Part shown: piece by piece, positions 24,744-59,900 of the stretch
How positions within the stretch are numbered: the stretch's first letter is position 1
How the letters are laid out: each line of letters opens with the position of its first letter
Origin: Amia ocellicauda
Taxonomy: Eukaryota > Chordata > Actinopteri > Amiiformes > Amiidae
Reading direction: 5' to 3'
Length of the DNA: 64,000 bases
Assembly (NCBI RefSeq): GCF_036373705.1
Contig: NC_089867.1
Coordinates: 12,289,501-12,353,500 of the forward strand
Position numbers and translations under genes: made by a program
Notes under the pieces: generated by a model
The model's input: only the letters and a program-made list of their open reading frames with translations
The model's database searches: none
Told to the model about the DNA's origin: nothing

Positions 24744-24761
24744 AATAAAATGTTCTTTATT
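24744..24761. terminator. Back-to-back poly(A) signals of converging genes
   Basis: AATAAA on the plus strand (24744-24749) and TTTATT at 24756-24761, which is AATAAA on the minus strand, lie 6 bases apart in an AT-rich stretch. They could end DPY19L1 (plus) and a long form of BMPER (minus). Confidence 0.45.
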
Positions 24762-25241
24762 ACAAAATTATATAAGTTTCTTCTTGGGTAACTTAGTGAG
24801 TTTGCTTCTTGTGCGTGCACATGTCTATTTATTTATTCAAGCCCCATGCTGAATATTGGGTATTGTCATTTTGTTTTGTTTTAAGCAGGCACTCCCGAAA
24901 TTTCCCCCAGCATTACGGTTCGTATTTATTGCATTAATACACACCTTTACTACAGAGCAGTTACAGGTTTTGTGTTACAATCCTGAGTTAGGGACTGGCC
25001 TGTTCTGGATTACGCCCATGAAAATCACTGAAAGCACTGTAGAAACTATAACAGTTAACATGACAAACCTACAACTGTGAGATTTCATGAAAAGGATATA
25101 CATTATTTTTAAATAATTACATACAAAGGGAAATATATACATAACAGATCAGCTTGAGTTGGGAGGTAAAGACAAAACTGTACAAAGTACATTTCAAAAT
25201 ACAGTACATTTCTCAGTTGCATGGTAAAAATGGAATTTCAT

Positions 25242-25247
25242 TTTATT
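25242..25247 (-). terminator. Candidate poly(A) signal of BMPER
   Basis: TTTATT on the plus strand is the first AATAAA on the minus strand after the BMPER stop, giving a 3' UTR of roughly 0.8 kb down to here. Use is not proven. Confidence 0.4.
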
Positions 25248-26019
25248 TGGGCTCTTCAAAATAATAGTTTCTTACAAAAACAACAAAACATAAATAGTTA
25301 ACTCCCTTTGAATCAATTTGTAACAAAATTAAATGTATGATTCTGGCTCTTGCAACATCATAACAGTTTATCTATATAAATTAACAATAGAAACAAAAAA
25401 ATAGTACACAGTCTGGATTACTGTACAATTCTTTGTTAGTTTACAGTAATTTTAAAAAGGTCTATTATACCTCATTTACGAACGTCCTCCTCGCTGTGTG
25501 TGCCGGATTGACCCCCTCGCCCCTGGAGTCGCAGTCCTCCATTTCCTTCAAAGTGTGCTGCTACATCAACTCTTCACTCAAGTGTTTGAGCTTTTCACTC
25601 ACATTTCATCTTCATTGTCCAGAAACATATAAAACGGTGCCATGTGTGCTGGGCCGCTAATCAACACTGGTTTGTGGAGAGAGTACCGGTCTCCTGCCAT
25701 GGGGAAGGCAGATGCTGTGGAGTCGAACCCACGGCCTCCCGACTCCGCTGGCTGCAGGCTGAGTGTAACCAGCCGCTCCGTGCTGTTTGAGGTAAGAACC
25801 TCCCAATAGAGCACAACTAACTTCCACCACAGTGTGCGGTGCGGCAAAGAAAGTGCAGGTGGTTGTGCTGTCTGTTGATGGTTTAATGGGGTCTCCAGTC
25901 AGGTGTTTATCAACTGTCTGCAGGTTATTAATGGATTTACTTTGGTCACCTGTCCTTCATGGTCTGTGGCTGCCTGGACTAGCATGGCAGTCCCTGGGCC
26001 TGCATCTGTGCAGCTCCTG

Positions 26020-48649
<22,630 letters not shown>

Positions 48650-49167
48650 GGGAGCTTGAGCTAAAATACAGTCCCTTTTCTTTGTGGTATAAGGAAATGC
48701 AAATATTGTTATAATTAATAGATTGGAATATAGTTTATCTATTGAGATCTCTTCGGGTCCGTGGTCCGGGCCACCTAGACTTCAATAAGTTACCAAGCGA
48801 CAGTGACAGTCTGGGGACTGCCGTTGGACACATGGGAAGCACAATCCCCAAAAAACCCAGGGAGAGAAGCAGCAATTTTCACTCCATACCCCAAGACAGC
48901 CGATTCACTGCACGCATGTTGTCCTCTGCAGAATAGGCGACAAGGTGCCTTTATCTGATTGCTTATCAACCCCCAGATACAAGTATTAAAAGTTCAGGAA
49001 TAAAAACAGGTATAGCCTAACTGCAATTGAACGACAAGAAAAAAATCATGAAAATAATAAAAGTCCTTAATAAGAGGTGCTTAAAAAGATCCGCTGAAAG
49101 GCAACGCCAAGGTCACCCTCAAATGCCCAAAAGCGCTCAGCTGGCAGCTGCACTGCGGGTCTGTATG

Positions 49168-49418
49168 GCGCAACCGTGCCAGTCTCTCGCCCGGGGTCCA
49201 GGTGATGCTCTTCGGGCCAAGAGAGACGGTGTGGGGAATCAGGATCCAGGTGATGCTCGTCGGCTCCGGAGAGAGAGTGCGGGGGCTCAGGGTCCAGGTG
49301 ATGCTCCCTCGGTCAGGTCGGGGCAGCGGTGCCCGGCACAGTCACACTGAGCTGCGGTACGAGTGTTTGCAAACCCCGGGCAAGCACCTCTGCTCAGTGA
49401 GACGCGCAACCGTGCCAG
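49168..49418. repeat. 15-bp direct repeat pair around the minisatellite
   Basis: GCGCAACCGTGCCAG is found exactly at 49168-49182 and at 49404-49418, flanking the 48-bp minisatellite. It may reflect an older duplication of this upstream region. Confidence 0.75.
49193..49316. repeat. 48-bp minisatellite, about 2.6 units, with an E-box per unit
   Basis: TCCAGGTGATGCTC recurs at about 49197, 49245 and 49293 with an exact 48-base period; the rest of the unit is similar (GAGAGA plus G-rich stretch). Every unit carries CAGGTG, the E-box bound by Snail, ZEB and E-protein factors. It is about 0.55-0.65 kb upstream of the BMPER start codon. Because 48 is divisible by three, the repeat keeps a spurious frame open. 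Confidence 0.85.
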
Positions 49419-50090
49419 AGACACGGAAAGTGCTCCAGTTAAACACGCCGCACCGGGGGAGGGGGGTCCCACCTCCTGACATCAACAGATCGGCCCCTCA
49501 ATATTTAAATCCTTACGGCCAGATTAATAATCCCAGTCATATTTTGTTCTTGTTGCTCGGCTGGCCCGCAGTCTGCTCGGCGTGTGGCGCTCGTTTGCAG
49601 TGCAACCATGGGCGAAACGAGAACATCCCCTCCACAGGGAGTTCCACCTCCTTGTTTCTGCCGTGTCTCCTTTCACTGCTAACGAGGCTGGATCCACGGC
49701 GTGTCTGTACTGTAGGGCTGGGGGGTTTAACCCACGATCCCGATGAGCTCAGACAGGACAGCCCCCAGACGCAGCGGCTACACATTAACAACACGTTTAT
49801 TTCCTCTGAGATCGCAGCTGATACAAACCTGAGGGGGTTTAACTCCTGCCCACCTTTTGTGCACATCCAGCACCCGTGTAAACACAGACCTGCACTAATA
49901 ATAGCGGCTTATCTCTGCATCGGTGCAGCCTGTTGACACGCTCATAAACAAGTGTCCTGAAGGAGCGACTCAGGTGAGTTGATTTAATTGGGACAGGCAT
50001 CACTTTACATTGGAGACGTACCCAAGGTTTAGGACGACTAGTATGAGGGGACATGTAAAGCAAACTGAAAGCACACATTACATTGAAAGC

Positions 50091-50092
<2 letters not shown>

Positions 50093-50133
<41 letters not shown>
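50093..50133 (+). repeat. (TTA)n microsatellite
   Basis: An uninterrupted run of about 13-14 TTA units. Confidence 0.97.
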
Positions 50134-50658
50134 GTATAATTGCAGTTGATCAGTCTTCTTGTAATACTTAAAGTGGTATTCATTACTATAACATTTTAAC
50201 TACAAGTCAAGTTATTTAGATTTAGATTTTAAAATGTTAAAAAGGTTATGCTGTAATAGGTTTGAAACCTATAGGTTTGAGTATTCCTGTATTAATTGGA
50301 CAGTTGCTTATTAACTGCATCTTATTATCCATATTATTTTATTTAATATTTAATTTATATTTTTTAATAACTGATGGGAAGTTGTAGGATGGTTGGTCTG
50401 GCAGCAGTCTGTCTGACAACAGGAACACAACTCTACAAATTCATGTCACATTGTCAGGCTCCGACGTTGCCACAGCATTTTTACTGCAACTTTGCTGCAA
50501 CATTAAATTGTTACTTGGGTTACACACCCATTCGCGTAAAACCAAATTAACTATGTATTGTCTTCCACAGTAAATACTGAACAGTTCATATATATTATTT
50601 ACACAGATGGAAAAAGCCCCCAAACCTTTAAATTCTCAGTTCCATATTTGGATATTCG

Positions 50659-50672
50659 TCAGTAGATGGCGA
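50659..50672 (+). promoter_or_regulatory. CTCF-like core motif
   Basis: TCAGTAGATGGCGA fits the CTCF core except at the first and last bases. It lies about 2 kb upstream of the BMPER start codon. Confidence 0.35.
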
Positions 50673-52400
50673 CAAAGAGCACCGATTTACAGGATAGACC
50701 TTCTACTGCCAATGTGTTCTTATTACAATTGTAAAATTCACTTATACTGTGTTTACGATCATTATGATTATTTTTGTACAGTCCAGGATTATTACTATTT
50801 AGTCTGTAAATATATAGATGAATCAAATTTAAACATCGACAAACCTCCAAATAGGGAGTTTGTTAATGTGAATTAATAAAATACAAGGCCAAATAAATAC
50901 ATAAACAAACAAACTCTGGTAAATTATATGTTGTTATAAATTTAAAATACACATCATGTTTTTTATGGTACAGGCATGATAACAAAATATAGTTAATGGT
51001 AATTTGTATAATAATAATTACAATAAAATGTAAAGTGTGTCCATACTGGTACTAATGCCATGTGCAAATGCTACCAAGTCCCTCAGTAGGAAAGGCAGGG
51101 ATGAAGGCAGAAAACAACTACACTGCTTTTTACTTGTGCACTAAAATTAATTTGAACTTTGTCCTCCAGAGGTGAAAGGCTAAAACATTAACGGACTGCT
51201 GCACCATCTTGTCCTCTTAAATTCCTTACCCTTTAACCTGCATTAGTACTGACTGGGAGGTTTATTAATTACAGTATACTTTGGGCTACCTCCACGGAGA
51301 GCCACCAAACAAAGCAATAACTCTGGCCTTTTCCATGATTTACTTCAATAGGAAATAGTTTATACCTCACTAAGGGAATTTGTTTTTATCCTAATGTTAC
51401 CTTAAACATCTCACAAGCACACTGCCAGCATTTGCCATCTATTCCAAAGTGTTTTATTAGCATTATCTTTCTGTTCTTTTTTCCCCTCATAACATCGTGA
51501 CACAGTGTTACAATGGTATATCGATGCTGGGTACAACAGGACGTCTGTAACTTGTACAGATAACATAAAGCAGTTGTTTGAAAACATGAAATAAGTTCTA
51601 GAAAAAAAAAATGGAAGAAAGAACCCAACACATCCCATTGTGTATAGTTCAGAACCTGGTAAATATCCCAAAACAAATTTTCAAACTCAAACTCAAACAT
51701 CTCCTACTGACAGCTGGAATGGTTGAGGAGACAGGAGACTTAGAAAAATAACAATTGAACAAGCAAGACATCAAATAAAATAAATATATATTCCATTGTA
51801 CTACATTCATACACATTTGACAATTAGTGCTGAGGGACTCTTTTAGATTGTATTGACTAACGTGAGTAGGAATTCAAATACTTGAACAGTACATTTCTAA
51901 AACCCATCTCAAACCTCATTTCAGTCGATCAGCTAGCACCTCTGGAATTAGCCTGATACAGCGGGTGCAAAAGAGTTCCAACTTCCATACATCTGAAATA
52001 AAAACAACGTACAACTTGATGTGCTTATCGAAGGAAAAAACAAAGGCCGTGATCAAAGATTGGGACTTCTTTTGTTTTCCAACTGTAAAAGACATAACAG
52101 GTACATAGAAAACAAATTTCCCCAAAAAATAACATTGTGATGCTTTTCACTGTATTACAAAATGTTATCTAAAATATTTTTGTTTTTGTTTTAAAACTTC
52201 TACATTATTTTACACACACAAAATGTCCATGTACACATACATGTATGAACAATTTAAGCTTTTTACAGGATTACACGTTGGACAAAATGTGGCACATTGC
52301 CTTATAAACTATCCTTGAAATATTTTGGTTTAAAAAATAATGCTTTTAATCACTTATGACACAAGTTTAAAACAAGTATGCTTTAGCTGATTCTGTGTGT

Positions 52401-52415
52401 GGGGGGGGGGGGGGG
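52401..52415 (+). repeat. Poly(G) run
   Basis: Fifteen consecutive G bases follow a short GT run. A G-quadruplex-prone tract and a likely sequencing weak spot. Confidence 0.95.
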
Positions 52416-53285
52416 AGTAAGAAAATCAAAAGGAGCTGTATTGCCTCAAAGATACTGTATTAATACTAACATAGTCATGTTTTTTCATGGAACCTGGAAT
52501 CAGTACTTTGAGTTTGTTTTTCTTAAAGAGAACATCAAGTGGGGAAGGCTGTAATTGTTTTTACAGAGAAACCAGCCTAAATGCCTTATTTATTAAGAAC
52601 AATGTGTCCCACTTGTTCACGACAATGTGAACACACCAACACATACTCAAGCACAGGCTTCTGTTTGAAAAGCCACTTTCCTTTTTTTTCTTTCGGCCTC
52701 TAATAAATCCAAACCTGTCACATTTAATTAGTCAGTTTAGGGTGCGGATGAGGATCTGGAAGTTATTTTACTTTCGTCTTAAGACCAGTCACTTTGACGT
52801 GTCACGTTTCCAATATTATTAATCCAGAGGATAAACATGACCTTGGCATGCTCAAAAATAAGACATCTAAGGTTACAAAGGGGTTAAATCCAGTTTATAG
52901 CACATATTTAATCACTGAGCAAATGAAAAGGGGTCAGAATGGGCAAGTTGAGTGCACAAGCAACAGTGTTTCAAGGTAACAGTGCACAGATTAAAAAAAA
53001 AAAAAAATCTCTTTGGAAATACCACTTTGATTTAACAGATTGACTTTTAACGAGGAACCCAACAAAGCTTGTTTTGAAAGGGTCCTCGTCTGACACCCCA
53101 GAGTCGCGATTTCAGCAAAAAGAGACCAGGAATATCACAGTGTGATCGTGGGAGGTCGTCGTCAGCTCCAGATATTATTCTTAGCCATTTCAGAATGGGG
53201 AGTATTCATTTACTGTTCAGTGGTACCACATGTTAAGAGCATGAATGAAACTGGTACGACTGGCTCAATAGACGTCAAATAAGTG

Positions 53286-53352
53286 CATGTAGGCGTAGTG
53301 GTTAGCAGGGATGGATTAAGGAATGGGAGGCTGTGGGTTTGATCCCAGACTG
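53286..53352 (+). repeat. tRNA-like SINE head
   Basis: GTAGTGGTTAGCAGGG (A-box-like, about 53295-53310) and GGGTTTGATCCCAG (B-box-like, about 53335-53348) have the spacing of an internal polymerase III promoter in tRNA-derived SINEs. No clover-leaf tRNA can be completed, and the 3' body and tail are not clear. Confidence 0.55.
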
Positions 53353-55699
53353 GCGTATGTCGAAAATAAATTCTATGAGCATGGCTGATGTTTTTCTGGA
53401 GGATAAATTGTCTTTGATGTCGTACATCAATGGAGCACATTTTTTCTGTCTGTCAGCCCCTTTATTTTCCATGTATTTATATTATGAAACTGACAAATTT
53501 CTTAGTGCCACCAGACTCCAGCGGGCCGCTCACCATTTGGTTCAGTCATTGAAGTGGATGGCCGTGTTACATGTATCAACCAGAAAGTGTATTTCTCAGC
53601 TATGCAGAACTCCGCACACATGCACAGCGTTCATTCTATTATAATGTGATACAAATAATATTGTTCTTGGCCGTAAATATGCAGTTTAGCTGAACGCCAT
53701 AGTCCTGTGTTGAAGGAGCATCACCAGGCACTTTCTTTCACTTGAAATAACTGATTTCACTGAAGTTTCCATGTAACTGTCATTTTTTCCCTCACAAACC
53801 TTTCAAGACTAAAGATTACATCAAGTATTTCTGTAGGCAGGCACAAGAGCTATTTAATAAAATATACAGGTAGGACAGCAAATAAACATTAGAGATTGAA
53901 TGTGAAGGTGTTAGTAAAAAAGTAAATGCCTGATTTTATATTCAAATCATGCTGACACAGTGCTTTATTATGGAAATAATGTTGATAACTAGAAACAATG
54001 AGTTGTGGCTCTAGGTCTTGCCTAACATTCAATGGATCACATTCAATGGAAATTCAGCAATGAGTTCCCGCTGCAGACAGCCGCAGTGCACACAGAGAAC
54101 ATGCAGTGCTGGTTTTATGTGACTGTCAGATTACTACCTCACAAACCACACAAAGGAATACAACAGATCAGTCAAATGGTGACAAACCTGAGGCCAATTC
54201 CTTGTAAACAAACAACCAGTCGGCATTGAATCACAGCTTTCTCTATGGGGAGAAATCAACAAAACCCCACAATGCGTTCCAGTGATACGAACACTAAAGA
54301 GTGGAGCGGCAACATTCTGGATGCTTTGTTTTATATATGTATATATGTATTATGAAACTACTGATTTACATAATTGTTTTAATATACATTGTAGTAACTA
54401 TAGACCTATAATTAGGAAAACTGAGAACTTAAAAATATATGAACAGCTTTGGAACAGTCACTTGCTTTAATCACAGTATTTAGTCCTTACTCTGAGCCTA
54501 CAAGTAATATTCTGTTTTGTTTGGGGGGGTTTGTAATTTTTTTTTAAATAATTTAATCATATTTATACATTTATCTGTTATGAAATAAAGTACCTCTATT
54601 TTATTCTTAAATGCTAGCAATACAGTACCTTTTTGAAATCACTAGGAACAAATAATGTCTCAGTCCCATTTCAGACACCAGAAGTGTGCCAGTATTTAGG
54701 GAATTACAATTATGATTTGCAGTGTGTTTCCAATTTTGATTGTAGACGTGTGTTTAATTACAGTACAACCACAAGAATGTGTTTATATTGATACATAAAT
54801 GAAGGGATATTATTGATGCTATAGATTATGACTTAATATGAGGAATGAGAGGGGTGTGTAACAAGACACTAGAGGTTGCAGCCATTTGTATCCTAAATAC
54901 CTCTGTAGGATATAAAAGCTGTGCGGATATGCAAACATACTCTAAGAGAGGAGAGGAGAGAAAACTGGCCTAGGAAAATGAATTTGCTCCCTTTAACACA
55001 GGCAGAAAACATCTATCCAATGAGATGGCGTACAGATAAAATGGTCGGTACTGTGTGTGTGTTGCGAAATAATAAAGTACTCTCGTTCTCTTCACAGCTT
55101 GAAAAAGATTATGTCTATTTCTATAATTGTTTTCCATTATGTGGGATTGCAATGTAGGAATACATTTCAAACCACATCCTCGCTGTGTGGAAAAGCGCCC
55201 AAACATCGATGGATCCCAGACGAGCGACAAAAAGATAGTCGTAAGGACTCGGTTAAAGTGCTAGCAAGGTCAAGACAAAACTCTTGACATCAGCAGTGTC
55301 AACCTGGGAAATAAGCCTTGTTTTTCACTATTTATTTAAAGCCCAGCCAGTGTACTGTGCTGCAGATTTCAAACTAATTCATCAACCAAGGCTAAGAAGC
55401 TAAAAAGCCAAGAAGCCATAGCTGCTAGAAGACATGGGTACCTTTGCCAAAAAAAAACAACAACAAAAAAACACAATAACAAATAAATCATCGCAGTGTG
55501 CAGGTTTCACTGACAATTATACCTTCTTCTGAAACAGAAAAGTAACAATACTATAACAGAATAATCTGGACCCAGTGGCCAAAGCAGGGGACTATTGCTT
55601 TAGTCATTGTTTCATCATAAAGGATGCATTATATATCCGATACTGTTTATTCTAAGCAGTCATTGTTTACTGCATTTCAGGGAACTTTCTTCTATTCTA

Positions 55700-55717
55700 T
55701 TTTTTTTTTTTTTTTTT
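55700..55717 (+). repeat. Poly(T) run
   Basis: Eighteen T bases; could be the reverse-strand poly(A) of an old retroposed sequence, but no body is recognisable. Confidence 0.9.
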
Positions 55718-56639
55718 AGTTCTTTTGGTTGTTTAGTTTACTTGAGGGAGACAAAAAAAAAAAGTGAGCTTCAGAGAAAGCATTTGAAATAGATGCGCTC
55801 TCCCAAGTGTGTTTAGAAGTGGAACTCATTCCCAAGGTCTTGGATGGCTGCTCGCCGAACAATGGCCGGGAATGACAGACAGCCGCTCAACCGTCCTCCG
55901 TCACAGCCAACTTCTCCTCTCCCGGCTGCTCTGTGGCATCTGGGAAGCAGACACAGTGAAGAAAGGTTACTCACAGTGATGGAGCAAAACACACTGAGCT
56001 GGATTACCAAGGACTTCACTGTTGTTGATAATGAAGCTCTCATCTTGGCGGGATGTTTTCTATTTGTTTAGTTTTCTCTGCACCCAGGGCTAGGAAGCCA
56101 AGGAGATAAATATGAAGGGGAACATCTTCTCAAGGACTTTAGATGTTTGTACAATATACACGTGTGAATCACATCTGTAATGTTTAAATGTAATTCAAAT
56201 TGGTTTACATTTTTCATGAAGTGTAACCACATTATTACTTGTACAGTAGATTACTTGTGTGACCCTTGTAACCTTCTCTGGCACCATTTCAACAGATAAG
56301 TGTTATTTTTCATAGCTGTGCTTTGTTTTTCATTATTTGTTCTCATCTTATCTTATCCGGCTCTGGCTTTTCAGACAGGAACCTCCGCTTGTCCTCATTT
56401 ATAACAAATGCCTTCATTGACCAACATCATGCTTTCCCACCTACTGAGGCTCATATCTCCTTTAGTTCACTGCAATAAAATGGTACAGATCCCAGACCAT
56501 CTTTTCATCTAAGTGTAATTTATTTTGATATAAAGTAGAGATATATCTCTATTCCGGCATGAAATGCTGACTTAGAACCCATTTATGTGTACCCCCTCAC
56601 ACACACAAATAAAGTAAGCTGCTATGGTTCAAACACATG

Positions 56640-56900
56640 AAACAACCAAACAGAATATCACATGTCGTCCAAGTCGCATTGTGTTGACTGCAGCATGGAT
56701 AGTTCATCTAAATGAACCTCCTTAGATTTAATCTGTGATTTATTAGCCCATATTGCTGGAAAACCCTTATGCTATTTATTACTCTGTGTCTGAATATCTC
56801 TATGACAACCGAAGTGTGGATTGACCAATTCCATGTAATTTATGGCATTCTTTATCTGACTGCGCTGCCTCTTAATTAGTTGAAGGCCGAATTGTTTTTT
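56640..56900. promoter_or_regulatory. Candidate conserved non-coding element
   Basis: This moderately AT-rich, complex, non-repetitive block has homeodomain-type TAATTAG and CAAT-type sites (for example GACCAATTCC and CTTAATTAGTTG) and no long mononucleotide runs, unlike its flanks. It resembles vertebrate developmental enhancers upstream of genes like BMPER. The call rests on texture only. Confidence 0.25.
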
Positions 56901-59900
56901 AACTCAAAGGGGGGGAGCGTAGAAGATGATAAGATAATGACCGGACTCACTGAATTGTGCATACCTGGTTCTTTTTGAAGAGTATTTTAACACAGCCACA
57001 AATAATGAAAACTCAGTGTACAGCCACTCCTCTGGGTTTCTGGGAGTCATAGTCATGAAACGCATTTGCCTTTCTGTGTCTCATACATGTATTGGCACAA
57101 AACCCAGAAGCCTAACTGCAGTGTACATTACATATACATACATATGTTAAAAAAACTAAAAACTAAAAATCCCACCATTAAGTGTTTTAGAAGTCTTGAT
57201 TGGAAGCACAACCCAGATATTTAAACACTGCACACTGCAGTCTGATTGGAGAGCCAAGCCATGCCCCGGCTGCCCACGAGACCCACAGGTCACTCCGAGT
57301 CTGTCCGGGCTGCTCCGGTTCACAGCAGGCCGATCTGATTGCTGTGCATCACTGTCTAGCGTGCTCTCGCATTGTCAGCCCTAACTGGTATTGTGACAAC
57401 AGGCTGCTGCATCTCAATAAGCTACTTCTTTTCTTCCTGCCAAACTGATCTCCCTCATTGATAAGGTAACAAGAGGGCTGTCCGGGAACAACGTTTTCCA
57501 TATGAATAGGTGGGCAATGACTTGAGACTGCTGTCTCCAAGCGTCTGTGGCTCCATGTAGAGTGTAGTCAGGACTAGGGATGAAAGGGAGACTGGAGAAG
57601 TGACTTATTACTGTACATGTCCTCAGTGTCTCCAGTCTGCACTCAGCCCGGCTGGCTCAAGGCAACACAGACGCAAAATCAGAAGAAAAGAAAAAAGAAA
57701 GTAAGAAAACACCTTGGGAAATCACTGGAAAGCTTCCACAGTAAAAAACTACAAAGGAAGCAAAACCTGTAAACTGCTTTGTTGTAAGTGCCATTAAATG
57801 TCAACATGCTTTCTTTTTTAAATCCCAAAGATCAGGTTTTCAGTGAGCAACTCTCCGCTCACCAACATAGGAGAAAAACAAAAAAGAGAGAAACAAGAAA
57901 AACTGACATAAACAAATGTTATCAGTATAATTAAAATCAACTCTTGTTTGTACAAATGAAAACATACAAATTTAAATTAAGAAAACAATGTTTGTATATT
58001 TAAAACAATCATCACTGGCCAAGAAATGTATTCTTTCAACTAGATACATTAGTGCTAATTTATGTTTTGGGGGGGATAATATATTACATCATATTATAAA
58101 TAAAAAACAGTTACAAAAACTATGTTTTTAATGTTTGATTGTTTATTCATTATGACAAATAATGTTGTGTGATAAACTGTGATCACAGAACTTATCAAGC
58201 TATTTTAAACTCTGCACTCATCTGCATTACAGAAGCGGTATCAAATTTGTCCGCCAAGCACCGTCTCGTCAGTATAGTTTAAACAAAGACCTTCAAAGAC
58301 ACTTCCAGTGTTTAACCATTACAGTGCAGCCTGAGACTAACAGCACTTCTGTATGGCAGACATAGCACTTTATATGTAGAGATAAAGTTGGAGAGCATAA
58401 TTAAAATGGTTTATTATAGTATACGAAAATTATTTTGTCTGTGGTGTTCTGTACGAAGTATAGGCACTGATTATGACGTATGTTATTGTGAGATATGTTG
58501 GAATGGAAACAGCCCTTCTATACTGGGACTAGGGAAGCACTGACCCAACATCTCTTGCAATTCCTACAGGTATTCCTCCACTTTTAATGTTGCAGCAACC
58601 GGCCTCTGTCACCCACAAGGGGTGCTGTATTACACATTGCTAATTACAAAAATAATGAAGCCGAGGAGCTCCGACACCACTAACTCGAACCCTGCCTGTT
58701 ATTTCCTCGACGCTCCTAAGTGGCAGCGGACCCTGAAGAATGCACAGGTCTAAGCACTTAATCCTTTAGTGTCAGGTAGAGACAACAGTAATCCGAAGTC
58801 CAACATGCAGTTTGTCATTGCTGGGGGCACTAGCCGTGTATTTGTCAGTGCCGGCAGGATTATCGCCAGACAAGTCAGGTATCTGAGGAAACTCGGAGTT
58901 CTGCACAGATCCTGTTTCCTCATTTGTCACCAGCTGCTGATGGAAAGAGAGGGGGCCGGTGTTGACACGGTGGCATTCCCAGGGAAGGGGTGAGGTCTCT
59001 GTGAAGTGTGTGTCAAGTGCTCTGTGTGCAGACCGGCAGCGAGAGGGACTGCTCCCGTTGGCGGTGCGATCTCAGAGCAATCGGGGGCAGGCTGGACTGG
59101 AACCCGGGCTAAGATAAGGTCCTACAAGTTGTACGAATCATCACAACCTGGTCCCAATGCTAACTAGACAACAGCACAGCTAGACTAACCCAGACATGAC
59201 ATGACATCGATTTCAGGAATGGAAAATGTAACTTTTTCAGGGAAGACAGATCCAGTGAAAATGTGGCAAAAATGCAGATTTAAGGGGTAGAAACAGAGAC
59301 ACCTCAGCTAATACTGGGCTACAGAGAATAATTGTCTTTCATTCATTTTATTCTTACACATAGTGACAATCAGAATGCGGCTATTAATCTTTCTTAATAT
59401 TTATAGATTGATTCACTAACAACAATTTTTCAGCTACTCTAGAAAAATAAGTTAAACTGCTAGACAGACATAATAAATACTCTACAGCTCTCTATTATAT
59501 TTGCTTGCTTTTTTTTCTGGCAAAACCAATATAGAAATATTACTCTTCAGACTAAACAAAAAAACAACCAAGGGCTAGAGTGGTTTTAGTTAAACAAAAT
59601 GTGACTAAAGAATTAAATCATAAAACACACCAAAGAAGTCATCTGGATCCTTTATTTAACATTCAGAAAATATTTATCTGAAATGCTTGTATGTGTTTAT
59701 GTTTTAGGAAAATAAAACTAGACTGGTTAAGATGAAAAAGAGAACAACATTCGTTTTTGTTTTGATTGAAGATCAGTGCTGAGAAAACAACAGCAACAAA
59801 GATTAAAATAAAAAAAAATCTAAGATCGTTGGACTTTGAAGAGACAATATAGACATTTTCCCTTCACAAAGATCTCCTGCATTTAATTTGTTTTTCTGTC

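Larger units (their letters stand above)
48650..49500 (-). promoter_or_regulatory. GC-rich upstream region of BMPER
   Basis: The DNA from exon 1 to about 49.5 kb is much richer in GC than its surroundings and lies directly upstream of the BMPER start on the minus strand, so it probably contains the promoter. I see no convincing TATA box. The long open frames here are produced by GC richness and by a 48-bp repeat, and I do not propose them as genes. Confidence 0.5.

Noticed and set aside
49027..49936. Long plus-strand frames of 107 and 244 codons upstream of BMPER
   Set aside because: They run through a GC-rich region and a 48-bp repeat whose length is a multiple of three, which keeps frames open. 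No domain, splice structure or family resemblance is visible.
53286..53352. Possible tRNA gene
   Set aside because: A- and B-box-like motifs exist, but no acceptor stem or clover-leaf can be formed; a SINE head explains it better.
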